This document shows positions 1 through 8,069 of a stretch of 64,000 nt of DNA, piece by piece. The notes under the pieces are model-generated. The model worked only from the letters and a program-made list of their open reading frames with translations, did not search any database and was not told the origin of the DNA. Each line of letters opens with the position of its first letter. Positions within the stretch are counted from its first letter, which is position 1. Made by a program: the position numbers and the translations under genes. The stretch is from contig CAWDDF010000003.1 in assembly GCA_963801035.1 (NCBI GenBank), positions 186,001 through 250,000 on the forward strand. The letters run 5' to 3'. Origin of the DNA: JACCZX01 sp963801035. Lineage in GTDB: Bacteria; Pseudomonadota; Gammaproteobacteria; Burkholderiales; Burkholderiaceae_F.

Positions 1-2
1 TG

Positions 3-1166
3 GGTTCGTTCTTCGCCGGCACCATCGGTGTGATCATCGTTGCGGGCCTGGCGCTTCCAATGGTTGAGTTGGCTTTCAAGTTCGGGCCCGCCGAATATTT
101 CTCGCTAATGGTTCTTGGACTGATCGGCGCCGTCGTGCTTGCGTCGGGCTCACTGATCAAAGCCATCGCGATGATCGTTCTCGGCCTGCTGCTGGGCCTG
201 GTGGGCACCGACGTCAATTCGGGTGTGGCGCGCTTCAGCTTTGATATTCCAGAGCTGGCCGACGGCATCGGCTTCGTGTCGGTTGCAATGGGCGTATTCG
301 GCTTTGCCGAAATCATTGTCAATCTTGAACATAAGGAGAAGCGCGAAGTCTTCACCAGCAAGGTCGGCCGCCTGATGCCAAGCAAGGCGGAGGCTCTCTA
401 CGCTGCGCCAGCGGTGCTGCGCGGGACCGCACTTGGGTCGGTACTCGGTGTGCTGCCCGGCGGTGGCGCCTTGCTCGCAGCGTTCGCTGCGTACACACTT
501 GAAAAGAAAATCACGCGCAATCCTGAAATTCCGTTCGGCAAAGGCAACATCCGCGGCGTTGCAGCGCCCGAGTCCGCCAACAACGCAGGCGCGCAGACTT
601 CGTTCATCCCAATGCTGACGCTGGGAATTCCACCCAATGCCGTGATGGCGTTGATGGTCGGCGCGATGACGATCCACAACATCCAACCCGGCCCGCAGGT
701 GATGTCGAGCAATCCGTCGCTCTTCTGGGGTTTGATCGCATCGATGTGGATCGGCAACTTGATCCTGGTGGTGCTGAACCTGCCGCTGATCGGCATCTGG
801 GTCCAACTGCTGAAGGTTCCGTACCGGCTGTTGTATCCGGCGATTCTTGTGTTTTGTGGAATCGGCGTGTACTCGATCAACAACAACCCATTCGATGTCA
901 CGATGACCGCGATATTCGGCTTGCTGGGTTACATTTTCTACAAGCTGCGCTGCGAACCCGCGCCGTTGATTCTGGGTTTCATTCTCGGGCCGATGATGGA
1001 AGAGAACCTGAGGCGCGCGATGCTGCTATCGCGTGGCGACCCGACGGTGTTCTTCACGCGGCCACTATCGCTCGGACTCTTGATAGCCGCTGCCGCATTG
1101 ATCGTGATCGTCGCGCTCCCGAACATTAAGAAGAAGCGCGAAGCGGCTTTTCAGGAAGTTACTTAG
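3..1166 (+). CDS. tctA: Tripartite tricarboxylate transporter permease TctA, C-terminal part (5' end outside window)
   Basis: This is the large membrane subunit of a tripartite tricarboxylate transporter, which imports carboxylates delivered by a periplasmic TctC protein. The reading frame is open from base 3 (GSFFAGTIGV) and enters the window already inside the family, so the true start lies upstream. The visible 388 residues are mostly hydrophobic helices. They contain the conserved loop PESANNAGAQTSFIPML followed by TLGIPPNAVMALMVGA, which is diagnostic for TctA. The gene ends 36 bases before a convergent cupin gene, and a TctC-type binding protein lies at 1663. The small TctB subunit is not in the window and probably precedes this gene. 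The family call is secure; the substrate is unknown. Confidence 0.93.
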   Translation, partial: GSFFAGTIGVIIVAGLALPMVELAFKFGPAEYFSLMVLGLIGAVVLASGSLIKAIAMIVLGLLLGLVGTDVNSGVARFSFDIPELADGIGFVSVAMGVFGFAEIIVNLEHKEKREVFTSKVGRLMPSKAEALYAAPAVLRGTALGSVLGVLPGGGALLAAFAAYTLEKKITRNPEIPFGKGNIRGVAAPESANNAGAQTSFIPMLTLGIPPNAVMALMVGAMTIHNIQPGPQVMSSNPSLFWGLIASMWIGNLILVVLNLPLIGIWVQLLKVPYRLLYPAILVFCGIGVYSINNNPFDVTMTAIFGLLGYIFYKLRCEPAPLILGFILGPMMEENLRRAMLLSRGDPTVFFTRPLSLGLLIAAAALIVIVALPNIKKKREAAFQEVT

Positions 1167-1201
1167 AGTTCCGTTGCGGCTGGCCGGCGCGAAGGCAGTA
1201 G

Positions 1202-1537
1202 CTACTCAACGACAGTCACGCTCTTTTGCGAAGAAACGAAAATGACCGCGTCAGTCAATGCGACGACATCGTGCTCTTCGCCGGGTTGCGTGAAAAGATA
1301 GTCACCTTCGCCCAGCTCGACGCCGCCGATTAGCACGGTTCCGCGGAGAACCACCACTTCTTCTTCACCGTGGTGGGCGTGGCGCGGAACCCGCGCTTCT
1401 CGCTTCAGGCGGACGACCGAGCTTCGGCCACCCGCCTCGTTGTTTCGAAACAGGCTGCGCTCGACGCCCGATGTCCCCGTGGGCTTCCACTCCCGGTCTA
1501 CGCGATTTGTTGACAAGCATTGCCGTCTCCCCTCCAT
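1202..1537 (-). CDS. Cupin-domain protein (ChrR-like), start uncertain
   Basis: This is a single-domain cupin of about 100-112 residues. It carries the first cupin metal motif H-x-H-x3-E in PRHAHHGEEEVVVL and a second-motif region GDYLFTQPGEEHDV. The layout (W-K-P near the start, GVERSLF, then the barrel) resembles the cupin of ChrR-type anti-sigma factors, but no zinc-finger half is present. The start is doubtful. ATG at 1537 keeps the frame, but the only good ribosome site (GGAGGGGAG) lies just inside it and is ideally placed for an ATG at 1520 in another frame. Either TTG at 1516 is the start, or one extra base lies just after 1520. The longer frame to 1768 overlaps the divergent tctC promoter and is unlikely. 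It may act as a small dioxygenase or ligand-binding protein. Confidence 0.72.
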   Translation of the reverse strand: MEGRRQCLSTNRVDREWKPTGTSGVERSLFRNNEAGGRSSVVRLKREARVPRHAHHGEEEVVVLRGTVLIGGVELGEGDYLFTQPGEEHDVVALTDAVIFVSSQKSVTVVE

Positions 1538-1662
1538 TCCTACAATCATCACACACGAAATCGTCGGCTCCAGCACATGACCAACGGGCATGCGTCCCCT
1601 TCCACTGACTTGCCTAGTACGATTCAGGTCGCTGCCTCCAACCCACTCGTGCAGGATTCCGA

Positions 1663-2622
1663 ATGACCTTACGTCGCGTTCTTGCCGCTTCCATTTTCGT
1701 TTGGCCTCTCGCGGTATTCGCACAGAGTTATCCATCGAAGCCCATTCGTCTGGTCGTGCCATTTCCACCGGCCGGCGCTACCGACATATTGTCCCGCGAG
1801 CTCGCGCGGCAATTGTCGGACCGACTGAAACAGCAAGTCATCGTCGACAATCGCCCGGGCGCCGGCGGCACATTAGGCAGCGACATCGTCGCCAAGAGCC
1901 CGCCCGATGGATACACGATCCAGATGGCGACCAGCTCGACGCATTCGATCGGCCCAAGTCTGAATCCGAAGATTCCGTATAACGCTCAGACCGATTTCAC
2001 TCCGGTCGCGCATGTCGCCAATTCGGTCAACGTTCTACTCATCGCGCCCAACGTAAAGGCCGGCAATGTCAGCGAGCTGACCGCGCTGCTCAAGGCCAAC
2101 CCCGCGCAATTCAACTACGGTTCGAGCGGCAACGGCACGATCGTTCACCTGACCGGCGAGCTATTCAAGTCGATGACGGGAACGTATGTCGTGCACATTC
2201 CCTACCGAGGAACTGCGCTGGTGATTCCCGACATGATGAGCGGGCAGATTCACCTCCTGTTCGACAACATTGCATCGGCGATGCCGCATTTGAAGGACGG
2301 CAAGCTGCGTGCGATCGCGGTCACATCGACGACGCGCTCGCCGCTGCTGCCAGCACTGCCGACTGTTTCCGATTCGGTGCCCGGCTTCGAGTCGGTTACT
2401 TGGTTCGGCGTGTTCGGTCCGCGCGGCATGCCTGCCGACATAACGCAGAAGCTCAACGCCGAGATCAATGCGGTGCTCAAATCGCCAGAGTTTCTCGAGC
2501 GACTCCGCGTGCTCGGCTATGACGCAGCGGGCGGAACGCCGGCGGACTTTGCGAAGGTGGTTGCGACCGATACTGCGAAGTGGGCCAAGCTGATCAAGGA
2601 ACGAAAGATCACGATTGAATAA
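1663..2622 (+). CDS. tctC: Bug-family tripartite tricarboxylate transporter substrate-binding protein (TctC)
   Basis: This is a periplasmic binding protein that captures a carboxylate and hands it to TctA/TctB. The 319 residues begin with a typical Sec signal (MTLRRVLAASIFVWPLAVFA, cleavage before QSYPSKPIR). Mature-protein landmarks of the Bug family follow in order: IRLVVPFPPAGATDILSR, IVDNRPGAGG, DGYTIQMAT, YGSSGNGTIVHL, VHIPYRG and WFGVFGPRGMP. The length is normal for the family. The gene faces away from the cupin gene and is followed after 24 bases by the gamma-glutamyltransferase reading frame, so the two may be co-transcribed. Bug paralogues are very numerous in Burkholderiales, and the ligand cannot be inferred here. 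Confidence 0.93.
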   Translation: MTLRRVLAASIFVWPLAVFAQSYPSKPIRLVVPFPPAGATDILSRELARQLSDRLKQQVIVDNRPGAGGTLGSDIVAKSPPDGYTIQMATSSTHSIGPSLNPKIPYNAQTDFTPVAHVANSVNVLLIAPNVKAGNVSELTALLKANPAQFNYGSSGNGTIVHLTGELFKSMTGTYVVHIPYRGTALVIPDMMSGQIHLLFDNIASAMPHLKDGKLRAIAVTSTTRSPLLPALPTVSDSVPGFESVTWFGVFGPRGMPADITQKLNAEINAVLKSPEFLERLRVLGYDAAGGTPADFAKVVATDTAKWAKLIKERKITIE

Positions 2623-2646
2623 ACGCAACCTTCACAGCGGTACGCG

Positions 2647-4277
2647 ATGAGCTTCAGCTGGGCGAATCCTTATCCGACAGTACGCACGCCGGTTTTCGCG
2701 CGCAACGTCGTCTCCACCTCTCAGCCGCTCGCCGCACAAGCGGGGCTGCGCATTCTGCAGAGTGGTGGAAACGCCGTCGACGCCGCGATCGCCGCGGCAG
2801 CCGTCATCACGATGACCGAGCCGTGCAGTAACGGGCTCGGCGCGGATAACTTCGCGATCGTCTGGGACCCTGAAAGCCGTCAGCTGCATGGTCTGAATTC
2901 CAGCGGTACGGCACCTGCGGCGTGGACGCCGGAATACTTCAGCCCGCAAGTATCGCGAGCGATCGATACCTCTGCGCGGCTGGGACGCCGTGACAGTTCC
3001 AGGCGCTGTCGCAGGATGGTCATTGCTGCATGGAAAGTTTGGCAAACGCACGTTTGCAGACGTACTCGCGCCGGCGATCGACTACGCAGAGCGCGGATTC
3101 GCGGTCAGCCCGACGGTGCAGGACAAGTGGACGCGGGCGACGCCGTTGCTGCGGGCGCTGCCGGGCTTCGCCGACCACTTCCTGCCGAAGGGGCGCGCGC
3201 CCGAGGTCGGCGAACATTTCGTCCTCGCAGGCGCCGCGCGCACGTTGAAGCTCGTCGCCGACTCCCGTGGCGAGGCGTTCTACAAAGGTGAAATTGCTGA
3301 TGCAGTCAGCCGCTTCGCCGAGGCGACGGGTGGAGTCGCTCACGGCGTCGGACCTGTCCGCCTACTGGGACTTCGTGCAGTCGCATGGGTGGGTGGGCAC
3401 CATCAGCACCGAGTTTCACGGATATGACGTGCATCAGATTCCGCCGAACGGACAAGGTATTGCGGCCTTGAGCTGCCTCGGCATGCTGCGCCACACTCAG
3501 CTCGCCGACTACACGGTGGACTCGGTCGACTGGCACCACGTGATGATCGAAGCGATGAAGCTCGCATTCGCGGATACTTACGCGTACGTCGGTGATCCAA
3601 GAAGCATGACCGTCACCGCGGCCGAGATGTTGAACGACGATTACCTGGCTCGGCGCGCGAAGCGGATCGACATGCAACGTGCTTCCGCTCCGACGGCGGG
3701 CCAGCCTCCGCTGGGCGGAACGATTTACCTGAGCGCGGCCGATGCAAGCGGCATGATGGTGTCCTTCATACAATCGAATTACATGGGCTTCGGTTCGGGA
3801 GTAGTCGTCCCCGGATATGGCATTTCGCTGCAGAATCGCGGCGCAGGTTTCTCGCTCGATCCGGCGAGCCCCAATTGCGTCGCACCGGGCAAGCGGCCGT
3901 TTCACACGATCATTCCCGCGTTTCTGATGAAGGACGGTGCGCCGCAGATGAGCTTTGGCGTCATGGGCGGCAACATACAGCCGCAAGGGCACGTGCAGAC
4001 GCTGGCTCGAATGCTGCTCGCCCGGCAGCAGCCGCAGGCAGCATGCGATGCGCCGCGCTGGAAAGTGATGACCGGGCTCGATCTCGAAATCGAACAGACG
4101 ATGCCGCAAGATGTATCGAACGAGCTAAGTGCGCGGGGTCATCGAATTACACGTGGCAACGACACGTACATGGACTTCGGCTCGGGTCAGTTCGTATGGC
4201 GCCTGGGCGATCCGTCGGTCGATGGCTACGTCGCCGCCAGCGACTCACGTCGCGATGGGCTTGCCGCCGGCTTTTGA
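2647..4277 (+). pseudogene. Gamma-glutamyltransferase family protein, broken by two +1 frameshifts
   Basis: Three overlapping frames together give one complete gamma-glutamyltransferase-like Ntn hydrolase of about 540 residues. Frame one (from ATG 2647) supplies the N-terminus with GGNAVDAAIAAAAV and CSNGLGADNFA. It breaks in a CCC run at 2943-2945, where removing one C restores YFSRKY and then RGWDAVTVPGAV. The second break is near 3335, where removing one base restores ATGGSLTASDL. The last frame holds the small-subunit nucleophile region (LGGTIYLSAAD), then the QSNYMGFGSG and GVMGGNIQPQGHVQ motifs. Coding quality is high on both sides of each break, so these may be assembly errors rather than true decay. 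It may act in amino-acid or glutathione breakdown. It sits between tctC and a GarR-like gene. Confidence 0.85.
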
Positions 4278-4311
4278 AACGCTACTCACTTTGCACAACT
4301 AGAATCGAGTC

Positions 4312-5217
4312 ATGGCTACCAATAAAACTTACGAACCTGCCGTCCCGCACGACGTTGCCTTTCTGGGGCTCGGCGTGATGGGGTATCCGATGGCTGGTCA
4401 TCTGGCGAGCGCCGGGCATCGCGTCACTGTTTACAACCGCACCGAAAAAAAGGCGCAGCAGTGGGTACAGGAATTTGGCGGCAAGTCTGCGAAGACACCG
4501 CGGGAAGCGGCGGCCGGCGCTCAAATCGTCTTCTCGTGTGTCGGCAACGATGCCGACCTGGCGAGCGTGATGTTGGGCGATAGCGGCGCGCTGGTCGGCA
4601 TGCCGAAGGATTCGATTGCGTTTGACAACACGACCGCGTCGGCAAAGATCGCGCGGCAGCTGTACGGGGAGGCGCGCAAGCTGGGCGTGCACTTCGTCGA
4701 CGCACCCGTCTCCGGGGGCCAGGCAGGAGCGGTCAACGGCCAGCTGACGGTGATGTGTGGCGGCGACAAAGCAGCCTTCGATCGCGCGCAGCCGGTTGCG
4801 ATGGCGTTCGCCAAAGCGGTCACGCTGATCGGCGAGAGCGGCTCAGGCCAGCTCTCCAAGATGGTCAATCAACTGTGTATTGCCGGCCTGGTGCAGGGAT
4901 TGTCCGAAGGCATTTCATTCGGACAAGCGGCCGGGCTCGACATGAAGCTCGTGCTCCAAGTGATCGGCAAGGGCGCCGCACAGAGTTGGCAGATGGACAA
5001 TCGCGGCAGCACGATGATCGACGGCAAATTCGACTTCGGCTTTGCGGTCGACTGGATGCGCAAGGATCTTGGCCTCTGTCTCGACGAGGCGCGCAACAAC
5101 GGTGCTTCACTGCCGGTCGCGGCGCTGGTCGACCAGTTCTACGCCGACATACAGGCGGCCGGAGGCGGACGTTGGGACACTTCGTCGCTGATTCAGCGAC
5201 TGCGGAAAACGAAGTAG
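4312..5217 (+). CDS. NAD(P)-dependent beta-hydroxyacid dehydrogenase (GarR / 3-hydroxyisobutyrate dehydrogenase family)
   Basis: This 301-residue cytosolic enzyme oxidises beta-hydroxy acids or reduces semialdehydes such as tartronate semialdehyde. The Rossmann dinucleotide motif is FLGLGVMGYPMAGHL (residues about 17-31). It is followed by the substrate loop DAPVSGGQAGA, the catalytic-lysine segment GSGQLSKMVNQL, and the C-terminal all-helical domain with DLGLCLDEA. The short N-terminal extension before the fold (MATNKTYEPAVPHD) is ordinary. It starts at ATG 4312, 34 bases after the gamma-glutamyltransferase frame. Its stop lies 5 bases before the GTG start of the sigma-factor gene, so the sigma gene may be read from here. 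The exact substrate is not determinable. Confidence 0.92.
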   Translation: MATNKTYEPAVPHDVAFLGLGVMGYPMAGHLASAGHRVTVYNRTEKKAQQWVQEFGGKSAKTPREAAAGAQIVFSCVGNDADLASVMLGDSGALVGMPKDSIAFDNTTASAKIARQLYGEARKLGVHFVDAPVSGGQAGAVNGQLTVMCGGDKAAFDRAQPVAMAFAKAVTLIGESGSGQLSKMVNQLCIAGLVQGLSEGISFGQAAGLDMKLVLQVIGKGAAQSWQMDNRGSTMIDGKFDFGFAVDWMRKDLGLCLDEARNNGASLPVAALVDQFYADIQAAGGGRWDTSSLIQRLRKTK

Positions 5218-5222
5218 GCGCT

Positions 5223-5792
5223 GTGGATGCGGGCGCGCTCGAGAGCTCGCTTGCGGCCCTGCGACCGACTTTGCTTGCAATTGCGCGCATGCAGCTGCGC
5301 AATGAAACCTGGGCCGAAGACGTGGTGTCCGAAACATTCGTCGCCGCGCTCGAAGGCTCGCGCAACTTTGGAGGTCAGTCCCAGCTCAAAACCTGGGTCG
5401 TCGGCATTCTGAAGCACAAGATCATCGATCAATTTCGTCGCATTAAGCGTGAGGTATCGAGCGATGCCCAGCTCGAAGCGGCACAAGTCGAGACTTTTGA
5501 CGAGCTGTTTGCCGCCGATGGTCACCGTCTGAACACCCCTCTCGATTGGGGCGATCCCGAGGAAAGCCTTAACAGAACCCAGTTCTTCGATGTGCTGCAG
5601 ATGTGTGTCGACAAGCTGCCGGCCGGCCTGGCCCGGATTTTCATGATGCGGGAATGGCTCGAATACGACACCGATGAAATCTGTAAGGAACTCAGCATCA
5701 CGTCGACTAATTGTTTCGTCATGCTATTTCGGGCGCGCATGCGCCTGCGCGAGTGCCTCGAAATGCATTGGTTTGGCGTCACACAGTCATGA
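5223..5792 (+). CDS. ECF-family RNA polymerase sigma factor
   Basis: This 189-residue alternative sigma factor heads the ArsS cluster. Region 2 is seen as LAALRPTLLAIARMQL followed by AEDVVSETFVAALEG and TWVVGILKHKIIDQFRR. Region 4 is seen as KLPAGLARIFMMREWL, then DEICKELSITSTN and VMLFRARMRLRECL. There is no extracytoplasmic signal and no extra domain. I chose GTG 5223 because it lies 5 bases after the preceding stop and matches the family's N-terminus; no ATG is available upstream. The stop overlaps the start of a zinc-finger anti-sigma gene (ATGA), the usual sigma/anti-sigma arrangement. Its target promoter was not identified. The downstream cluster is the likely regulon. Confidence 0.9.
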   Translation: MDAGALESSLAALRPTLLAIARMQLRNETWAEDVVSETFVAALEGSRNFGGQSQLKTWVVGILKHKIIDQFRRIKREVSSDAQLEAAQVETFDELFAADGHRLNTPLDWGDPEESLNRTQFFDVLQMCVDKLPAGLARIFMMREWLEYDTDEICKELSITSTNCFVMLFRARMRLRECLEMHWFGVTQS

Positions 5793-5980
5793 GATTTTTC
5801 GGATGGATTCGAATCCCGTGTAGCCACGCGCACCGCCTGCTATCCGAGCGGATGGACCGCCCCATAAAGCCCTCTGAGAGTTGGCGGCTTCGCCTGCACC
5901 TCGCGATTTGCGACATGTGCTCGCGCTTCGAGCGGCAAATCGATCTAATGCGCGCTGCGGTGCGTCGGATTGGACAATAG
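5789..5980 (+). CDS. Short zinc-finger anti-sigma factor (zf-HC2 type)
   Basis: This 63-residue protein overlaps the sigma gene by 4 bases. It contains the H-x3-C-x2-C zinc site HLAICDMC, preceded by a helix with CSHAHRLLSERMDRP, the pattern of zf-HC2 anti-sigma domains (ZAS). It has no transmembrane segment, so it should be a soluble cytoplasmic anti-sigma, possibly sensing thiol oxidation or metals at the Cys/His site. That sensing role is inference from related soluble ZAS proteins. The gene ends 11 bases before arsS. Small size and overlap with its neighbour make it easy to miss. Confidence 0.85.
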   Translation: MRFFGWIRIPCSHAHRLLSERMDRPIKPSESWRLRLHLAICDMCSRFERQIDLMRAAVRRIGQ

Positions 5981-5991
5981 GACTTCGAATA

Positions 5992-6963
5992 ATGCACGCC
6001 ACGCTACCGCTGCTGAGAGTGACTGACTTCCCGCCGATTCGCAGACGGGCAATCGAGGCACTGCAGGTCAATCTCGGCTATACATGCAACCAGACCTGCG
6101 TCCATTGCCACGTCAATGCAGGCCCCAACCGTACCGAGCAAATGGATCGTGCGACGATCGATCTGGTGCTCGAAGTAATGCGTGCACGCTCGATCCGCAG
6201 TCTTGACCTTACCGGCGGCGCGCCCGAGTTGAATGTGCACTTCCGCTCACTGGTGGGCGCTGCGCGCAAGATGGGCGCTGAGGTCATCGACCGCTGCAAC
6301 CTGACGATTCTCGAAGAACCCGGTCAGGAAACGCTGGCCGAGTTTCTGGCCGACGAAGGCGTGCACGTCATAGCTTCTCTGCCCTGCTACTCGCACGACA
6401 ACGTCGACAAGCAGCGCGGCGCCGGGGTGTTCGACAAAAGCATTCGCGGGCTGCAGAAGCTCAATGCACTCGGCTACGGGCAGCACGAGTCGGGTCTGGT
6501 GCTCGATCTGGTGTTCAACCCGCAAGGGCCGGTGTTGCCACCACCGCAGGTAGCGCTGGAGGCCGATTACAAGCGCTTGCTGAGCCAGAACTTCGGCATT
6601 CGATTTAATCGCTTGCTCACCATCACCAATCAACCGATTTCGCGCTTCGGCAGCACGCTGATCAGCAAGGGACTGTTCCGCGATTACATGGCGCTGCTGC
6701 GTGGCGCGCACAGCGATGACAATCTAGACGCCGTGATGTGTCGCAATCTGGTGTCTGTCGATTGGCGTGGTTATTTGTTCGATTGCGATTTCAACCAGAT
6801 GCTGTCGATTCCGCTGCGCGAGCAAGGTCGCCGCGCAAACCGTGTGCACCTGGCGGATTTGCTGCTGATCGATCTTGCCGACAACCCCATCGCAATCGCC
6901 GATCACTGCTACGCATGCACCGCCGGGCAGGGCTCGTCGTGTGGCGGCGCACTCGGCGGCTAG
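5992..6963 (+). CDS. arsS: ArsS-type radical SAM/Cys-rich domain protein
   Basis: This is a 323-residue radical SAM enzyme. The cluster-binding motif C-x3-C-x2-C is at C32, C36 and C39 (TCNQTCVHCHVNAGP). It is followed by the SAM-contacting LDLTGGAPELN and by ASLPCYSHDNVDKQRG and LDLVFNPQGP, all characteristic of the ArsS family (also called rSAM/selenodomain protein). The C-terminal Cys-rich part ends DHCYACTAGQGSSCGGALGG. All cysteines are ordinary codons, with no in-frame TGA. Family members have been implicated in arsenosugar synthesis, where an adenosyl radical is joined to methylated arsenic. Whether arsenic is the substrate here is unproven, because no arsM lies in the window. The start ATG 5992 is chosen over upstream frame extensions because those overlap the anti-sigma gene. 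Confidence 0.9.
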   Translation: MHATLPLLRVTDFPPIRRRAIEALQVNLGYTCNQTCVHCHVNAGPNRTEQMDRATIDLVLEVMRARSIRSLDLTGGAPELNVHFRSLVGAARKMGAEVIDRCNLTILEEPGQETLAEFLADEGVHVIASLPCYSHDNVDKQRGAGVFDKSIRGLQKLNALGYGQHESGLVLDLVFNPQGPVLPPPQVALEADYKRLLSQNFGIRFNRLLTITNQPISRFGSTLISKGLFRDYMALLRGAHSDDNLDAVMCRNLVSVDWRGYLFDCDFNQMLSIPLREQGRRANRVHLADLLLIDLADNPIAIADHCYACTAGQGSSCGGALGG

Positions 6964-6965
6964 CG

Positions 6966-7997
6966 ATGAACGCGGCACTCATCCAGGCAACCGGTGCGGC
7001 ACGCGCCGGTGCGCTTGGTGCCGGACGAATCTGTCCTGCGGCGTACAGCTACTCCCCTTCGTCCTTTGCGCGGCCCGCCGATCTGCAGATTGAAGTGCTT
7101 TACGTCGTTGGTGGACTGTATGGGAATCGCTTTGCACTCGCTGCAATCGAGCAGATCGCAGCGAGCGAAAGCCTGGAGACGCGAATCGTATTTAACGGCG
7201 ACTATCACTGGTTCGATGCCGACGTCGATAGCTTTGCGCACATCGACGACATTGTCGCGCGGCACATAGCCTTGCGCGGCAACGTTGAGACGGAGCTGGC
7301 GGGCGATGATGCCGCGAACGGTTGCGGTTGCGCGTATCCAGAGACAGTGCCCGACGATGACGTCGAACGCTCCAATGCAATACTCGACAGGTTGCGTACG
7401 GCCGCGCGGAACGTCGATGCGCTGCATCCCGGCAGTCGCGCTCGATTGGCCGCGTTGCCGATGAACCTGGTGGCCGAAGTTGGCGGTGCTCGGATCGGCA
7501 TCGTGCACGGCGACGCATGGGCGCTGGCAGGTTGGCGCTTCGCGCACGATTCACTGCACAGCGCCGGCCGCGAAGCTGCATTTAATGCCGTGCTGGAACA
7601 AGCTGCGCTTGACGGTTTCGCGTCGACGCACACGTGCCTGCCTGCACTGAAGGTGTTCGATACGCCGCTCGGGGAGCGCTTCGTCATCAACAACGGCGCC
7701 GCTGGGATGCCGAATTTTTCGAATACGCGCTATGGCGTAGTCACGCGGCTGGCGACCGTGCCAGTTCCTGGCGTGTTGGCCGCAGCGCGTTTATATGGCG
7801 CCGACGTGGCCGGCATATACGTCGATGCGCTGGCAGTTCAATTCGACACCGCCGCGTGGGAGGCCCAGTTCGAGCGGCTTTGGCCCGCGCATTCTGCAGC
7901 CTCCGTTTCGTACCGCCATCGCATTCTCAATGGTCCGAACTTTTCGGTCGACGAGGCATTGGGTCGTACGCCGCTGCGCGAGTGTCGGGCGGCGTGA
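6966..7997 (+). CDS. Calcineurin-like metallophosphoesterase family protein of the ArsS cluster
   Basis: A 343-residue protein starting two bases after the arsS stop, so almost certainly translated with it. The metallophosphoesterase pattern is visible but divergent: VVGGLYGNRFAL in place of the usual D-x-H-G-N, NGDYHWFD (GD motif), LRGNVETEL (GN motif), GIVHGDAW (GH motif) and THTCLP near the end, then NNGAAGMPNF. A Cys-rich insert (NGCGCAYPE) lies in the middle. It probably hydrolyses a phosphate ester intermediate of the pathway; the substrate is unknown. Replacement of the first metal-ligand motif suggests altered metal binding or specificity. Confidence 0.72.
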   Translation: MNAALIQATGAARAGALGAGRICPAAYSYSPSSFARPADLQIEVLYVVGGLYGNRFALAAIEQIAASESLETRIVFNGDYHWFDADVDSFAHIDDIVARHIALRGNVETELAGDDAANGCGCAYPETVPDDDVERSNAILDRLRTAARNVDALHPGSRARLAALPMNLVAEVGGARIGIVHGDAWALAGWRFAHDSLHSAGREAAFNAVLEQAALDGFASTHTCLPALKVFDTPLGERFVINNGAAGMPNFSNTRYGVVTRLATVPVPGVLAAARLYGADVAGIYVDALAVQFDTAAWEAQFERLWPAHSAASVSYRHRILNGPNFSVDEALGRTPLRECRAA

Positions 7998-8069
7998 CAT
8001 CGAGTTCCTGCTCGACATAAGTTTGCTCGCGAGGGATGCGAGGACCCATGTAACTGCGGGGGAAGCATC

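Noticed and set aside
1537..1768. Longer start for the cupin gene at 1768
   Set aside because: The extension overlaps the divergent tctC start region, is Arg/Lys-rich and unlike the cupin family.
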